Of a stretch of DNA of 64,000 nt, positions 10,733 through 22,919 are shown in pieces. The DNA lies in the NCBI GenBank assembly GCA_047495785.1, contig JBLDXI010000103.1, forward strand, positions 62,001 through 126,000, written 5' to 3'. Made by a program: the position numbers and the translations under genes. How positions within the stretch are numbered: the first letter of the stretch is position 1; every line of letters begins with the position of its first letter. The DNA comes from Lepidodermella squamata (lineage: Eukaryota; Gastrotricha). Under the pieces are notes generated by a model. It was given only the letters and a program-made list of their open reading frames with translations. It had not been told where the DNA came from and made no database searches.

Positions 10733-13700
10733 ATGACTTCACTTATTCTTTCAACCGCCCTAATTTTCACCTCAATTTTCGCGTTCAACACCGCCGAATA
10801 TTTCTCACGAGACGGCGACATCACAATAGGCGTTGTCCTGCCCATCCACGACGTCGAGGGCGTTAACAAAGGCATCGCTGGACCGGCCAAGGCCATCGTG
10901 TCCAATGGAACCGTCTGCACTGGCCCGTTGATAGGCACGCGCGCCTTTTTGGTGCCGCAATTTCGCCGGCTGATTGATGAAATTAATGCGGATGCGCGGA
11001 TTTTGGGTGGGTATAAGCTCGGCTATGAGATAGTTGATACTTGCTCGTCGCCGAATGCGGCTGCGGCGCAGGCGACGCGGTGGATGGCGGCCAAGGTGGA
11101 TATTGATGCCAATAACTTCACTCTGCCGGCTGGCTTCAAGGCTAGGCCGATGCCGTTTGTCCTGGGCGGGTATACCAGCGATATTTCACTGCCACTCGCG
11201 TCTATGCTCAATCAGGTAAATATGCCGGAATTTTCCTGGAATTGAATGCCTTAAAGAACTCACCGGGTCCACCCTAAATTTAGCCTATTTTTCATCGATT
11301 TACGACTCCATTTGATTGGGGGAAAATTATTGAAATTGTAGGAATTCCTGTAACAAGTTTTGAAAATCATGAATCCAAAATAAATTGGGAAAAAATTTGT
11401 AAACGAGATTTGCAGTGAATTTTCAATGCTTTAATTCCTAAATCTATCGCAAAATTCGAAATAAGAATAAAATTATATTTTTATCAAATTTCTCAATTTC
11501 GGGAAAATAGGATCAAAATCACTCAAAACGGGGGAAAATTTAATAAAAAAGACTTTCATAACCTTGATAAGGTGTAAATGGGAATTTTCAGGAAATAAAG
11601 GAATCGAAGCCTAATGGAACAATATTTTCCTTTCTTCAAAATTCGGGAACTTCGAGATTCATTAAAGCAATATCCAAATTAGGAATTGGGATACCATTTG
11701 GCCCTACCTGAGGGTTTGATCAACTTAGAAATTTGAAGCATTTATTGAAAATATTCGAAAATCGCCTTTTATCATGGTTCGTTTCGATGCCAAATTTCGA
11801 AATTTAGATTTTATTCCGCTTAATATGCGACTCGATTAGGAATAGCTCTTGGGAGCTCATTAAATTAATGGTGAAAATGCCAATAATTACTGAGAAAATT
11901 AAACAATTTCCTAATTAATTATTTCGAAAGGGAAACGAGAAAATAAGCACACCTCATTGTTTCAGAGGAGAAAGAAATATGCAGAGATAAGAAACGGTTA
12001 TGGAATTCAATTTAACTACAATTTAATTGGCTAGAGGTCTTAGATTTTTATATTTTTCCTAATATTTGTGTCAATTTCAGGTTGAGATTCCGATGATAGG
12101 ATTTGCTGCTACAACGCCGTTGCTAAGCAACCGCGTCGCGTTCCCACTCTACGCCCGAACGTCGGCCAGCCATCGGTTCCAAGCCACCGCCATCCGATCA
12201 ATCATGTTCCAATACTTCCGCTGGAACTGCTCTCACATCATCTACAGCGAGGGCGTCTACGGCGAGACGGGCGCGGACGCCCTGCGATCAGAATTCGACA
12301 ACAACGGCATTTGCAGGACAAGCGATGTCAAAGCCCCGTCTGGCCCACGTTCTGACCCGACTGCTGTGGCGAAATTGCGAGACATTGTCGAGACGATAAC
12401 GGCGAGACAGCCCACATCGCCGATTATTGTCTGCTTTTGCGACGAAGGGACCATGGCTAATCTGTTGATAGCCCTTCGAGATGCGTATCAAAGGCAGACC
12501 AGGGATAAAAGGTTCAGGTTTATTGTTATGGGAACTGATGCCTGGGGCATTACGCTGCCGTTGGATGATGTCCAGTCTTCAGCCAACGGTGCTATTACAA
12601 TAAGACCAGGTAAAAATATCTAATTTTCAATCCCTTGAAAAAGTACATAAAAAAATTGGTAGGTAAATATTCTGTTTTTCGAGTTTCATTTTTTACTAAT
12701 TTTTCTAATTTTTCATGGACTTATAATCCTATTTTCCGAACTCTAAAATCTAATCATTTGTCCCTTTTCAATTCAGGTGCTGGCGAAGTGCCAAATTACG
12801 CTGAATGGGTGTCTGCAAATTTGCAGTCGATCATCAGCCCAGATAATGCCGATCCTTGGATTCCTTACTTCCTGCAAGAACGCTACAACCTATCGCCACT
12901 TCAATACGAACAACAGCGTACCGCTTTGAAATTAGACCCGAAAGATGTGCCAAAGGACGACACCCTTCTGCTGATGACAATAGCCCTGAAAGCTGGAGTT
13001 TACGCCTTGAAAGCTGTTTTAGACTCTAATTGCCCGTTGTTGAGACCTGGGGCTAGTTTGAAGGAAAGGTGTGGCGCGACTTATGCGCGATACGTCTACA
13101 GCGGCAAACAGTTGTATGCCAATTTGAATGGGTCAATCTCGAATTTGCCGCCTAATGAGCGGCTGTACTTCTTGGATAACATGGACGGCCAGCCTGTTTA
13201 CGACTACTACTATTACAGGTAAGTATTTTGCCGGAAATAATAAATTGCATTATTTGAATTACAATGGAGGTTGCATGTGAGGAGGGGTATAAGTGAATCG
13301 CAACTTCAGCTCATGAGAAGATCATCCGGGAAGCCCAAATAAGAGATCCTATATCCATTATATACCTTGGGAACCTTCCGTGGACCCTTTGACCTTCGGG
13401 GCCTTTTGGGACCTCTTGATCTTTTGGGGATCCTCTGGACCTCTTGAACTTTCTGATTCTACAGGGACCTTCTATTCGTCGAAAAACATCCTTTTCGAGG
13501 AACCTAATACCTAATTCGTAAACTGATAAGCCTCAACATTCACAGTAGCTGTGTAGTATGTAGAACTACATCCCTTTCGTTTTTCATAGGTCTTCCCTCG
13601 GTTATCAAAAAATCGGCGAGTACAAGCCAGAATACCGCGGATTCGCCAAGACCTCCCAAGTTGCTGAGGACGCTCAAAATTGGCCAGATTCCGGTTTACC

Positions 13701-15417
13701 TATCATCGGAACCTGCCCAACCTCAGCCACAAATAAGCCCGACCCAAGGCAGCCAACAATCGGCAATTCCTGCCCTTCTATCTACTACTACCCGAACCAG
13801 GAACTCATCACCGACAACAAAACCCTTCAAATCTCATGCGCGTATTACTGCCGAGAGAATCAAATCAGAACAGTATGCAACAGCACCCCATCGGCGATCA
13901 TCACAGCCGCGACCTTACCGACTACTACAACAATAGCGTCAATCCTAAGTACAACCCAAGACCAAAGCGGCAAAAGTACCGTGACTGGTCTTGCAGTGGT
14001 CCTAGCCATAGTGGGATGTGCCTTAGCAGTTTGTTTAGGATTCCTGATCTTCGCAATCGTGAAATGCCGAAGGTACCGCAAGCAATTGAGGGAGGCGCAA
14101 AGGGTCCCGGTTAAGGTCCCAGCTCCTAGTGAGATTGCCTCGGAGAAATCGTTCAACCCATACGCTCAGGGCAGGAATGGAGCTTATGCCGCAATGTTCC
14201 CGAACTCAGCAGCATCAAGTTTAACCTATGCCAAACGATACCCAGGCAATAACGGCATCGAATTTTCCGACCTACAGCCGGTTTTGATGGAAAAATCACT
14301 TCAGGACGAGTTGTACCTAGTGCCTCAGTCGAAAAGTGCCTCTCAGGCGTCTCAAACCGCTAGAATTCGAAGGATCATCACTTCGTTAGGAGGCACTGAA
14401 GAATTCGTCCGAATGACTGAGCAATTTTTCGTCCCGAATGATCAGCTGATCTGGGGCGAAGCCTTCGCGGATGGCAAGTTCGGTTTCGTCTACCATGGCA
14501 CTTTGAAGAAACCTATGCCCGATGGCAGCAGTAAGGACCCAGCGTTACAGGATCTTCCCGTTGCGATTAAGGTGTTGAAATCGCGGGACGGCGAGGATTT
14601 GTTGGATTTCTTGAAAGAGGCCTACCTCATGCAGGCCTTTCATCACCCGAATGTTATGGAGTTGCTAGGCATTTCGCTGCTGTTCGACCAGCCGCATATT
14701 GTTGTGCCACTTATGACTAATGGCAACTTGCGGGATTTTGTTAGGCAGCATTTCACGAGTATCAGCGATGAGCGTCTGCTCAATTTCTGCCTTCAGGTAA
14801 CTGTCTTATCTAATTTGTTGAAAAATTATAACTTGAGATTTAGGTTGCGATAGGTATGGAGTATTTATCTCGAAACAAGTTTATCCACCGCGATTTAGCG
14901 GCTCGCAACGTTCTCGTTGATTCTGAGGGTCTGCTGAAAATCGCCGACTTCGGCATGTCCCGGCACCTGCAACAGTCCGACTATTACAAACCGGTAACCA
15001 TGGACCGGCCACTGCCCATTCGTTGGCACCCTCCAGAGTCGCTTCAAATGCGAACCTTCGACGAAAGGTCCGACGTCTGGTCGTTTGGCGTTGTGATGTG
15101 GGAAGTGTATTCTGGCGGGCAGCAGCCGTATGGCGGATTGTCCAATAACGAGGTCATCGAACACTTGGCAGCTGGGAATCGGCTGCCAAAGCCTGAGCGG
15201 TGCTCGGAGGAAATGTCAGTAATTTTTCTATAAATTGAGACTTTTCTGATTCGATTTGTGCAGATATCACGATGTGATGATGAGGTGCTGGCAAACAGCC
15301 ATCAGTGAACGGCCGTCATTCGCGCAATTGATACAATTGCTCAATACGATATCGTCGAACATGCAAGAGGCCGGGGCTGGAGCTGACAACTTGGCATTTG
15401 CTGGCAGCAGTGTTTAG
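10733..15417 (+). CDS. Receptor tyrosine kinase with Venus-flytrap ectodomain
   Basis: Six exons (10733-11215, 12081-12609, 12777-13218, 13590-14796, 14844-15214, 15264-15417) join in phase to about 1061 residues. A signal-peptide-like start is followed by a type-1 periplasmic-binding fold like those of ANF/GABA-B receptors: ITIGVVLPIHD, LIDEINADARILGGYKLGYE and IGFAATTPLLSNR are typical. A Cys-containing membrane-proximal part and a Thr-rich stalk precede one helix (GLAVVLAIVGCALAVCLGFL), which RRYRK closes. The kinase has VAIKVL, the loop HRDLAARN, DFGMSRH with a DYY activation-loop motif, PIRWHPPES and SDVWSFG, so it should be an active tyrosine kinase. The first glycine of the P-loop is replaced by Ala (FADGKFGFV). 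The layout equals Venus kinase receptors, although the kinase core also resembles other metazoan RTKs. Orthology is unproven; domain order is firm. Confidence 0.85.
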
Positions 15418-16150
15418 CATTCTCGCCTATTCAGGCAGCTGATATTCAATTATTTTTTATACCTTTTCTCGACTCATCTTCCTTGGTAAAATATGTGCTT
15501 TAATTGTTCGCTAGAAAATTATCTTGCAAATAACTGATTTATGCCACTTGAATGCTGTAAATACGGCGAATGATCAAATTATGTACTGAAGTATTCATTT
15601 TAAAAGTGAATGTTGGAACCGATGATGATAAATGCGTTTTTTATTTTGTATGTAACTCGTTATGGCCGCAAATATCGAAGTGATTTCGCTTCGAATTTTA
15701 CTTACGTATAATATCGTTCATGATTAATTCGCTTCACTTGAATGCTTGCGTGAGTCGAGTAGAGCATCAGCTGACACATGTGTATTTTTCAAAGGCTTTT
15801 TTACAAGTAAAAGACAGATGGACAACTTTCGTGTATATCATGCAAGGTTTGGCTTGGGTGTACCCTATACCCTGGAAGTGATAAATAATTTCCTCATATT
15901 TGGGGCTAATTTTGCATGAGTTCTGAATACACCCAGACTCCGGACAGCTTCAAAAATTGTAAGACGGTTCAATTTTCGACTTGGATTAGTGCGAGTCAAC
16001 GCAAGAGTCCTCAAGGTTTTCATTTTAATTGAACTCTAATTGAAATCTTATTGAAGTGTGATTATAATTGAAACTGTTATATAAAATCGAATCGAAAAAT
16101 GAAGTTTGATCATTCTTAAGCTAAATCAGAGATTTAATCAGGGAAACTTA
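15418..16150. other. Intergenic region
   Basis: Downstream of the receptor kinase. No gene is seen; it contains the probable 3' untranslated region and AT-rich sequence before the truncated LINE. Confidence 0.45.
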
Positions 16151-16198
16151 TGGGCGACATAGGTATGCAAGTTTTATTAGAGATATATTTGATGCCTA

Positions 16199-17316
16199 AT
16201 GTTTACGGTTTACGTCAACGAATTGTCAGCAGTTGTTACTCGGTGCAGAATAAAGCAATACGCCGACGATATCACAATTTACTTTTCAAGCAGAAATGTC
16301 AATGAATTACGATCAGTTCTACAGCAAGAGATGAATCGTGTTTGCTCATGGCTCAGCAGCAACTCTTTGGCAGTTAATGGGAAAAAGTCGCAGTTTTTGC
16401 TTTTGCTTTTTTTTTCAAAAGTTATGATCACTCTTGGCTTCACCATTGACTGCAAACTTTTCTTCAAAAAACATATCAAAGGTGCAAAGAGCAAGGCTCG
16501 ACGGGGATTGTATGCCCTCAAACTAGCTGCGAAATTCGTCGACCGAAAAACTGCCATCATGATGGCCAATGGCTTGATATTCAGCCATATCAATTACGGT
16601 GACCTAACCTTAGGTCAGGCAGCACCGACTACTCTAGCAAAGCTTCAGTCAACGCAAGATCGTGCCGTCCGAATCATATGCGGCGCTCACTCACTCGCAG
16701 ATGCGGAGCCTCTTCGCCATCGACTCGGCTGGGTCAACGTTCAACAGAAACACGCCATCCATTTGGCGACATTCATCCACAATTGCCTGAATAAACAAGC
16801 ACCAGCTGCAATTCAAACACTTTTCCAGCTGAACCCGGTCGGCAGCTACTCAACACGTAACACTGAGCCAATGTTCAAGCCGACGTATTTGTCAGTTCGT
16901 GGTACGTTGAGCCTTAGCTATCGCGGTCCCGATCTCGGGAATCAACTGCCTGCAGAAGCTCAAAATGCTGAGTCAGCTGAAGCGTGCCGCTCAAAAGTTT
17001 ATGCTTATTTTCACGAAAGAAATTCCATTGGTTTAGGCCTATGATAAATTCGATACACTATATATTTTTATAATGCTGCGATGCTGTTTTGTTGTGATGT
17101 TATTATGATTTTGTTATTTTACTTAATTCTCATCATTGTTCAATCGCTCACTCTTGCTATATGCACTTAATAACATTTTTTATGTCATCATTTGCCAATG
17201 TCCTATACCTCTGTAACCTGTCCTGCAATTATCTGTTTCATTTTCAATTCACTATTGTCAAGCTGCTCTCTCTTGGGCGTCATAGCTTTGAAATAAATAA
17301 ATAAATAAATAAAATA
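16199..17316 (+). mobile_element. 5'-truncated non-LTR retrotransposon (RT C-terminal half)
   Basis: The 281-codon frame at 16199-17044 starts inside a reverse transcriptase: FTVYVNEL, then QYADDITIY (the catalytic YADD box), then CSWLSSNSLAVNGKKSQFLL and LGFTID. It continues through the thumb-like region (RRGLYALKL..., RAVRIICGAH). The element ends with an (AAAT)n tail at 17291-17314, the usual 3' end of several LINE clades such as Jockey or CR1. The finger domains, endonuclease and ORF1 are missing, so it is a dead-on-arrival copy. The exact 5' break is not identifiable; the clade is inferred only loosely. Confidence 0.85.
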
Positions 17317-17319
17317 CTT

Positions 17320-18935
17320 GCACAAAAGACATTGCGCAAACACACTTGCACAAAAATGTTTGCACAAACGCGATTTTTTTAGCTAGTTCGATTCGTCTTT
17401 AAAAATGACATATAGCGAATATATATTCCTTTATTCACTTATAAAATATGGGGAAGTAGTTTCATTTGAAACGTGTGATTTGTTTCAAAACGCAGTGTAT
17501 TTTTATATATCGAACTTATGTTAAACTACTAATTCATAAGGGATTATGCGACTATGGGGGCTGTGATCGAAAAAAAATAACAGTATCATAAATTTATAGT
17601 GAGATTTATATTTTTTATATAGCACATAAACCTAATGATTTATCGACGCTTTTATATCATCGCCTGTCTTAATCGACAACATACAAACAATCGCGTTTCT
17701 TTTAAAACATATCCCCAATAATGTCAGACATGCATTATAATGCAATAGTACCTGACATTCGCGCTAACCTGTAGGTGCTACCTAAATTACTGCCACTTGT
17801 AGCTTTCGTTTTGCGTATTTTAATTTTCTATACCATTCATCTCGTTCATAGTTTTCGTTTCATTACCTTCTTTCGAGCAAGGCGCAAAAGTATAGCATTG
17901 AGCACGCAGGTGTAAAACTGCCTTTCAAGTCTGCGTAACTCATAATAACCCGTGGATTTTTAACAGGTCCGATTCGTTATTTTCAAAAAAAACTACTTTC
18001 TCAATTTCATCTGGGGATGATAATTGTGTTGCGAACACTACCAAGATTTGACGAAATTTTGTATTTGCGGAAGGAAATTTCACTGAAGAGGAGAGCTAAG
18101 ATGAGGACGCAAAAGCGCTTTTGCGACGCCGGGGCTATGCGCCAGTTTTTATGCGAAACTTAGCGAAATTTCATTGATAAAAAGCGTGGGTGAATTTTTT
18201 TTGAAATTGTTTCGATGAAAAAATGAAAATCAATATTTTATCTACTGCGCCGCTTGCTTCTATTATTTCAATTCTTTCAGTTCCGACAGTTCTGACAGTT
18301 CTGACAGTTCTAATAATTCCATCAATTTGTATTTTTTCACTCAATTGCTTCAAACATCGCGTGTTTTCATGCCTTTTTGATAGTTTTCCAGATTTTTATC
18401 AAGGGCGTTAATTATTCTCATTCTCCTAGAAAGTTTTCCATCAATTCATAAAACTAACAAATGATTGGGCTACGGAAGATGTGGCAAAAGGAAGAGGCGG
18501 GATGATAAAAGACTGGCTGGCCAGGCTGATTTGAAAAAGATGAATATAATTGAATTCTGATTGCAATTCACTATTCTTAAATCCTCAGCTGAAGCTCCTA
18601 AAAGAGTCGAATCATACTCCAGAACACTACACACCCACGTGCAACAGGTACTGAAGAAGATAGCAAATGGGGAAATGTTTTGCAATGCCACATATAATTC
18701 AGGCAGCTCAAGTAATAAAATTTAGCACGATAATGAGTGATATACTACGATTTTTTTCTGTGTCGCACTATAAATTTGCTATAGTGCTGCTATAACTCTT
18801 ATTTACGTACGATCACAGCCCTCTATGTTATATTCGCTATGTCATTTTCAAAGACGAATCGAACTAGCTAAAAATACCGCGTTTGTGCAAAAATTTTTGT
18901 GCAGTGTCTTTTGTGCAAAATCGTTTGTGCATGTA
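17320..18935. mobile_element. Terminal-inverted-repeat element, about 1.6 kb
   Basis: The sequence from 17318 to about 17425 recurs inverted at about 18825-18935. Shared landmarks are TTGCACAAAAGACA, TTTGCACAAACGCG and AGCTAGTTCGATTCGTCTTT. A second inverted match nearer the centre includes GGGCTGTGATCG. There is no transposase frame inside, so this is a non-autonomous element. It begins directly after the LINE tail, and no clean target duplication could be read. The right end carries extra TTTGTGCA units, suggesting variable ends built of short TGCACAAA repeats. Confidence 0.65.
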
Positions 18936-18979
18936 CAGGCATACCTGTGGAAGATTATTTGTTGGGTTCCAAGACAGAT

Positions 18980-19175
18980 GATATCGTTAGCGTCGTTGAA
19001 TAACTCGGATTTAGGCTATTTTACATCCTTTTTAAAGCGAGAGGTCACAAGTAAAAAAGCTTTTGTTTTCGCCTCTTCATTCACGTTAAAAAAGCCGCTT
19101 TTTACTTGTCACTTTTCGCTTTGAAACGGATGTAAACAAGCCTAAATCCGAGTTATTCAACGACGGTAACGATAT
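18980..19175. repeat. Foldback hairpin of about 196 bp
   Basis: A near-palindrome: GATATCGTTAGCGTCGTTGA on the left matches the reverse complement of TCAACGACGGTAACGATATC on the right. The match runs inward through CTCGGATTTAGGC, the ACATCC region, and ACAAGTAAAAA. Arms are about 80 nt with a few mismatches and the loop is about 30 nt. It carries no gene and is likely a miniature inverted-repeat element. It lies just outside the 17.3-18.9 kb element. Confidence 0.75.
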
Positions 19176-20220
19176 CTGGAATATTCCCAAGGGAAAATCA
19201 CTGATTTGTAGAATCGATATACTGACCGCTTTTATAGCGCTAAATACCTTGTAATATAGAGATCTCTCAGATAGACGGGAAAATGAAAAATCCAGTGATT
19301 CGATTGAAGACCTCAAACTCCATTTTTTGAGGGATACAGTGCAGGAATATAGCCCTAGCCTTGGGAATTCAAAATGTGCGCGGAACACTGGAATTTAGGG
19401 TGTGCAAATGAAAAATTCCCAGTATATACAATTTTATCTCAACCGTGACTGTGTTTTTCTTTGTTTCGAATAAGAAGTGGAGAAGCTTTCCGCTGGTTTA
19501 GTTCAAATAGTGGCCCGAATTATGAAAATATGGGAAAAAATATGCGCGAATGCCAAATACCCGTAGCTGTTCCAATACAAGCCCATTCTAATCGACCATT
19601 CCTAAGCTTAGGTTTTTCTGACTTCTGAAGACTTCTGACAAAAGAAGGCTTTCATGAAGTCATTTCATTCCATTCTCGAAAATGTTTTTACCGCATAGCT
19701 AAGCCGAGGAAATTCCGCTAATTTGATTCGAAGCTCTAATCGACTTCAGTATGACTTCAGTATGACTTCAATTAATCGAAATGGCGGCCATTGACGTAAA
19801 AAACACATACATACTGTTCCAAAGCCCGACTTTGGGAACGATTTATCCAAGGTCAAGGTTCAAGAATAGCTCCTATTTCAAGGTTGAAATTATGGTAGCT
19901 CGAGTTGCCAGCTTCTCAAATACTATCAATTAGGTGCAATCCAAATTATAGGAGCTAGTAGATCAGAAAGCTTTAGAGAAAAATTCTTATTTTCGAAGCG
20001 CGAAGATCACTCCTCGATGATTGCCAAGTTCAGATAAAAGTAAGAATAAATTGCTTTCAGGTAAATCTACTAGGGTGCGGATGTTCGCCTCTTTTTGAGC
20101 GGGCGAACAAAGGGGTCAACTCGTATTGTTCGAAGTTTTTCGAATGAGCCAAAAGTGCTCGTGCCGGACTGGGTATCATCAAAAACCTTCTTGGCAACTC
20201 GCTTGGCAGCGTGCAGAGTA
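19176..20220. other. Intergenic region
   Basis: No gene seen. A short duplication of TATGACTTCAGTATGACTTCA lies near 19749; otherwise the sequence is unremarkable. Confidence 0.4.
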
Positions 20221-20233
20221 CCTCGTGGCTAAT

Positions 20234-20578
20234 CTAACTTTGAACATAACTTGCGCCGGGAATACCTTCGAAGACAGGTGAAATTTGCTGAAGACTAGAC
20301 ATACTCAATGTACAATGTACTAAAATTGAAAGAAAATCGCACATTTCCTCCGCGCGCGCTCCTATTGGCTGGGGCTTGTTGCCTTGAAGGAATGCCTCCA
20401 AGCAGCAGATGCTCAGCTTGACATCAAAATCGTCATCGGCCGCTCTAAATTGCGCCTTGGAGCCGAATTTCTTCACGCGTCTGTCTGGCCCTTGGTACGA
20501 TTTCACGATGACTGGGCGATATTCAGGGTGAAAATAAAGCGCGCAGGGTGAGATATCACAGTGATATCTAAATTTCAT
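20234..20578 (-). pseudogene. Possible orphan exon, unknown protein
   Basis: On the minus strand, residues from about 20554 to 20395 read like a real coding segment (YFHPEYRPVIVKSYQGPDRR, then VKKFGSKAQFRAADDDFDVK and LSICCLEAFLQG). Downstream of that, at 20340-20372, the frame runs into a fragment of the foldback family also found at 57331-58060 (shared TTTCCTCC, GCGCGCGCTCC and TATTGGCTGG). The frame may thus be a gene fragment broken by an insertion. I do not recognise the protein. Confidence 0.3.
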
Positions 20579-21041
20579 ATAAAACCAGCCAAATATGTCG
20601 CTGGCTCGAATTTCATGATACTCGCGGCATTTGTTGAAGTTTATGGCACCATTCTCATCATAAAAGGCGTATTAATTCGAATTCGTTATTCGTTCCCCTC
20701 TGATCGATCGCTCTCATTATCGAACAAAGCAAACAGCCGGCACGTGACACAGGACTGCAGCGCGATGCGGGGTTATTATTGTTTACATTGTTACCCGCAC
20801 CCACCGCGCCCCTTTACACAGTGAACCGCAGAACATTTCAAATATTAGTGGAGATATTAGTGTTTCTCCTAGGAAAAAGCGATACATCGGGGCCTTGGCA
20901 GTCAATGAGTTAAAGGAAAATAAAAAACGACTGAATGACCGATTTTGAGGCCGTAGCAAAACAAAAAAAATCGCGCCACGCTGCGTCGTTAGTTAGCCTA
21001 TTTTTATCTTGGACTTTGTTCTTTACTAAAAATAGCCAGAG
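20579..21041. other. Intergenic region
   Basis: No gene seen. It separates the possible exon fragment from the TA-flanked inverted-repeat element. Confidence 0.4.
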
Positions 21042-21043
21042 TA

Positions 21044-21844
21044 CTGTAGCGTGGTCTTATTTTGGACAAAAACCTGTTTTTCGGGCTTTGTTTTTTAAGG
21101 TGAGCGAATTTTTTTACGCGATTTACGCCAAAAGATGCGCCTTGAAAAACTGCATATCCTAGTGTTAATTGCGGTAAAAATGTACCTAAACTGACACAGG
21201 TATTCACAGGTAACTGACTCGGCTAATTTCGGACACAACTGGGGTAATTTCGGACAGCTCAGTGTGAATATTTAGATTAGGGTCAAAGTTCACATTAAAG
21301 CGAGATAATATTTGTGAGCAGATTTTAATAGAAAAAAATAAATTGCATGTTGAGGGATTTGAACCCCCGATAGTGAATTGAGCTCTCAACGCAGCTCAGT
21401 GCTATTCTCGCTAAAATATTAAATTTAAAAAACGTCATGGTCGATTGAATTCTCTGCAGTTTATGGCTGTCCGAAATAAGCCGGGGGATTTCGTTTTTTT
21501 GGCTGAATTTCAGGACAAATGAGCAATTTGAATTTGTTCTAAACATGGCCATCTAACTAAAGTCGATGCGCTCTTTCGTTTGCGCTTCTTTCCGGCGAAA
21601 TATACTGCGGAATAAAAAAGTTTGCAATTTTTTACCTCGGCGCACACCTGCGAAGAAGTGCAGCCATTATTCGTAAAAAAAAATGGCTGCGTTTCTCATA
21701 TTTCAGATGTCATTTGAAAGGCGGGACTCTGGACTATTTTCTACATTTCAAACGGTATTTTTATCCACCAGGGTTGAGGAGAAACGTGCGCTCAAAGTCA
21801 AAAGTGTCCGAAATTACCGCGTCCGAAAAAGGACCGCGCTACAG
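21044..21844. mobile_element. Non-autonomous Tc1/mariner-like element
   Basis: The ends are CTGTAGCGTGGTC on the left and its near reverse complement GACCGCGCTACAG (21832-21844) on the right, each flanked by TA. That fits the TA target duplication of Tc1/mariner elements. The terminal repeats extend about 24 bp with a few mismatches. Variants of TAATTTCGGACA recur inside both ends (near 21219, 21244 and, inverted, 21806). No transposase is present. On the minus strand, near 21370, GGTTCAAATCCC looks like a tRNA B box, but no full cloverleaf can be drawn. Confidence 0.65.
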
Positions 21845-21847
21845 TAT

Positions 21848-22374
21848 TACTACGCGAACACCCTGTATATGAAAAATTCTTCGGCTTAAGAGCTGTTGAC
21901 CTATAGGGTGTTTTAAAGTCACTTCTTGAATTGTTAAACTCGCCGAGCTTATGATTTCGAAGCTAGGCGAACAACCTGCAGCTAACGACCGATACCTAAA
22001 TAAATCAGGGGGCGGGAATATGCTCACCGTTTGTTGTTTTTAACATAAAGAAAGGGTCTCTGTTTTTTTGCTTGTTTTCAAGAATTGTTTATATGATAAA
22101 GAATCGCACGCTCTGTAATGTGTAAACAATAAATCAAAGGGCTGTAAAATCCTATGAGATTAATGCGGTCTTTCAGAAATAGCCTTTTGATAACCTGTTC
22201 GCTTTTCGGTGAAAGCACAGTGACGCCGAAATTGCAAGTGTAAACAAAATTCATCTCAAGCTTACTTCTTAGTGCTTGAGTAATTGAGCAGATTGAATGC
22301 TTTGTCAACAACAAAATTATAGGGCTGTGATATTGTTGTGTATGACGTATCAGAATCATGACTTAAGCAATCTT
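21848..22374. other. Intergenic region
   Basis: Moderately AT-rich sequence with short overlapping frames only; no supported gene or repeat. Confidence 0.4.
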
Positions 22375-22509
22375 GGATGGGTCAGAATACAGAAACACTT
22401 TTCTTGTACGAATGACTGTATTCATCTTCTGTTCCTGCGGAACCTCGATTCATACAGTCATGAGTACAAGAAAAGTGTTTCTGTATTCTGAGTAAATCCG
22501 AGATTGCTT
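22375..22509. repeat. Foldback hairpin upstream of the VMO-like gene
   Basis: The 39-nt arm at 22383-22421 pairs with 22452-22490 with two mismatches. The pairing extends outward less perfectly to AAGCAATC at 22375 and GATTGCTT at 22509. A second small palindrome of the same sequence (GTGTTTCTGTATT / AATACAGAAACAC) lies at 22627-22659. This may be a miniature transposon plus a broken copy. It sits about 400 bp upstream of the next gene. Confidence 0.7.
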
Positions 22510-22836
22510 TTCTCCTCTGTATCTGCTAAAAACTCGGAGAAACGTAGCTAGTAAGTGCGGGAAAAAGTGATCTTGTACGCCATTTATATAGGAAAATGCG
22601 ATAATAAAAAGTCCATCTTAATAAAAGTGTTTCTGTATTGTACAGGAATACAGAAACACTATTTCTGTATCGTTTTTTAGCCTCAATCATAGGAGAATTC
22701 CTGTTACCGTGAAAGATGATTTTTTGTTTGATCTTACGGTATGGTTGAATGTGAGTCAACGACAATACGTGCTCCCCTCTGTAAAAACAGATAGGGTATT
22801 GGCATGTGTGACTAACTTTAGATCAAGCCGTTGGTG

Positions 22837-22880
22837 CAAAAAATCGACTATAAAATCGACTACAAAATCGACTATAAATA
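22837..22880 (+). promoter_or_regulatory. TATA-box promoter with three 12-bp repeats
   Basis: Three tandem copies of an AAAATCGACTAT-like unit end in TATAAATA at 22873-22880. That is about 40 bp upstream of the ATG at 22920. Transcription would start near 22905, giving a very short leader. The TATA box is evident; the function of the repeats is inference. Confidence 0.6.
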
Positions 22881-22919
22881 CCCAGAAGGCCCTTCATTTC
22901 TGCATTCTACAAGAAGAAA

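Noticed and set aside
21345-21420. Possible tRNA gene on the minus strand
   Set aside because: A B-box-like GGTTCAAATCCC is present, but acceptor and D arms do not pair and no CCA-proximal stem can be drawn; more likely a SINE-like remnant.
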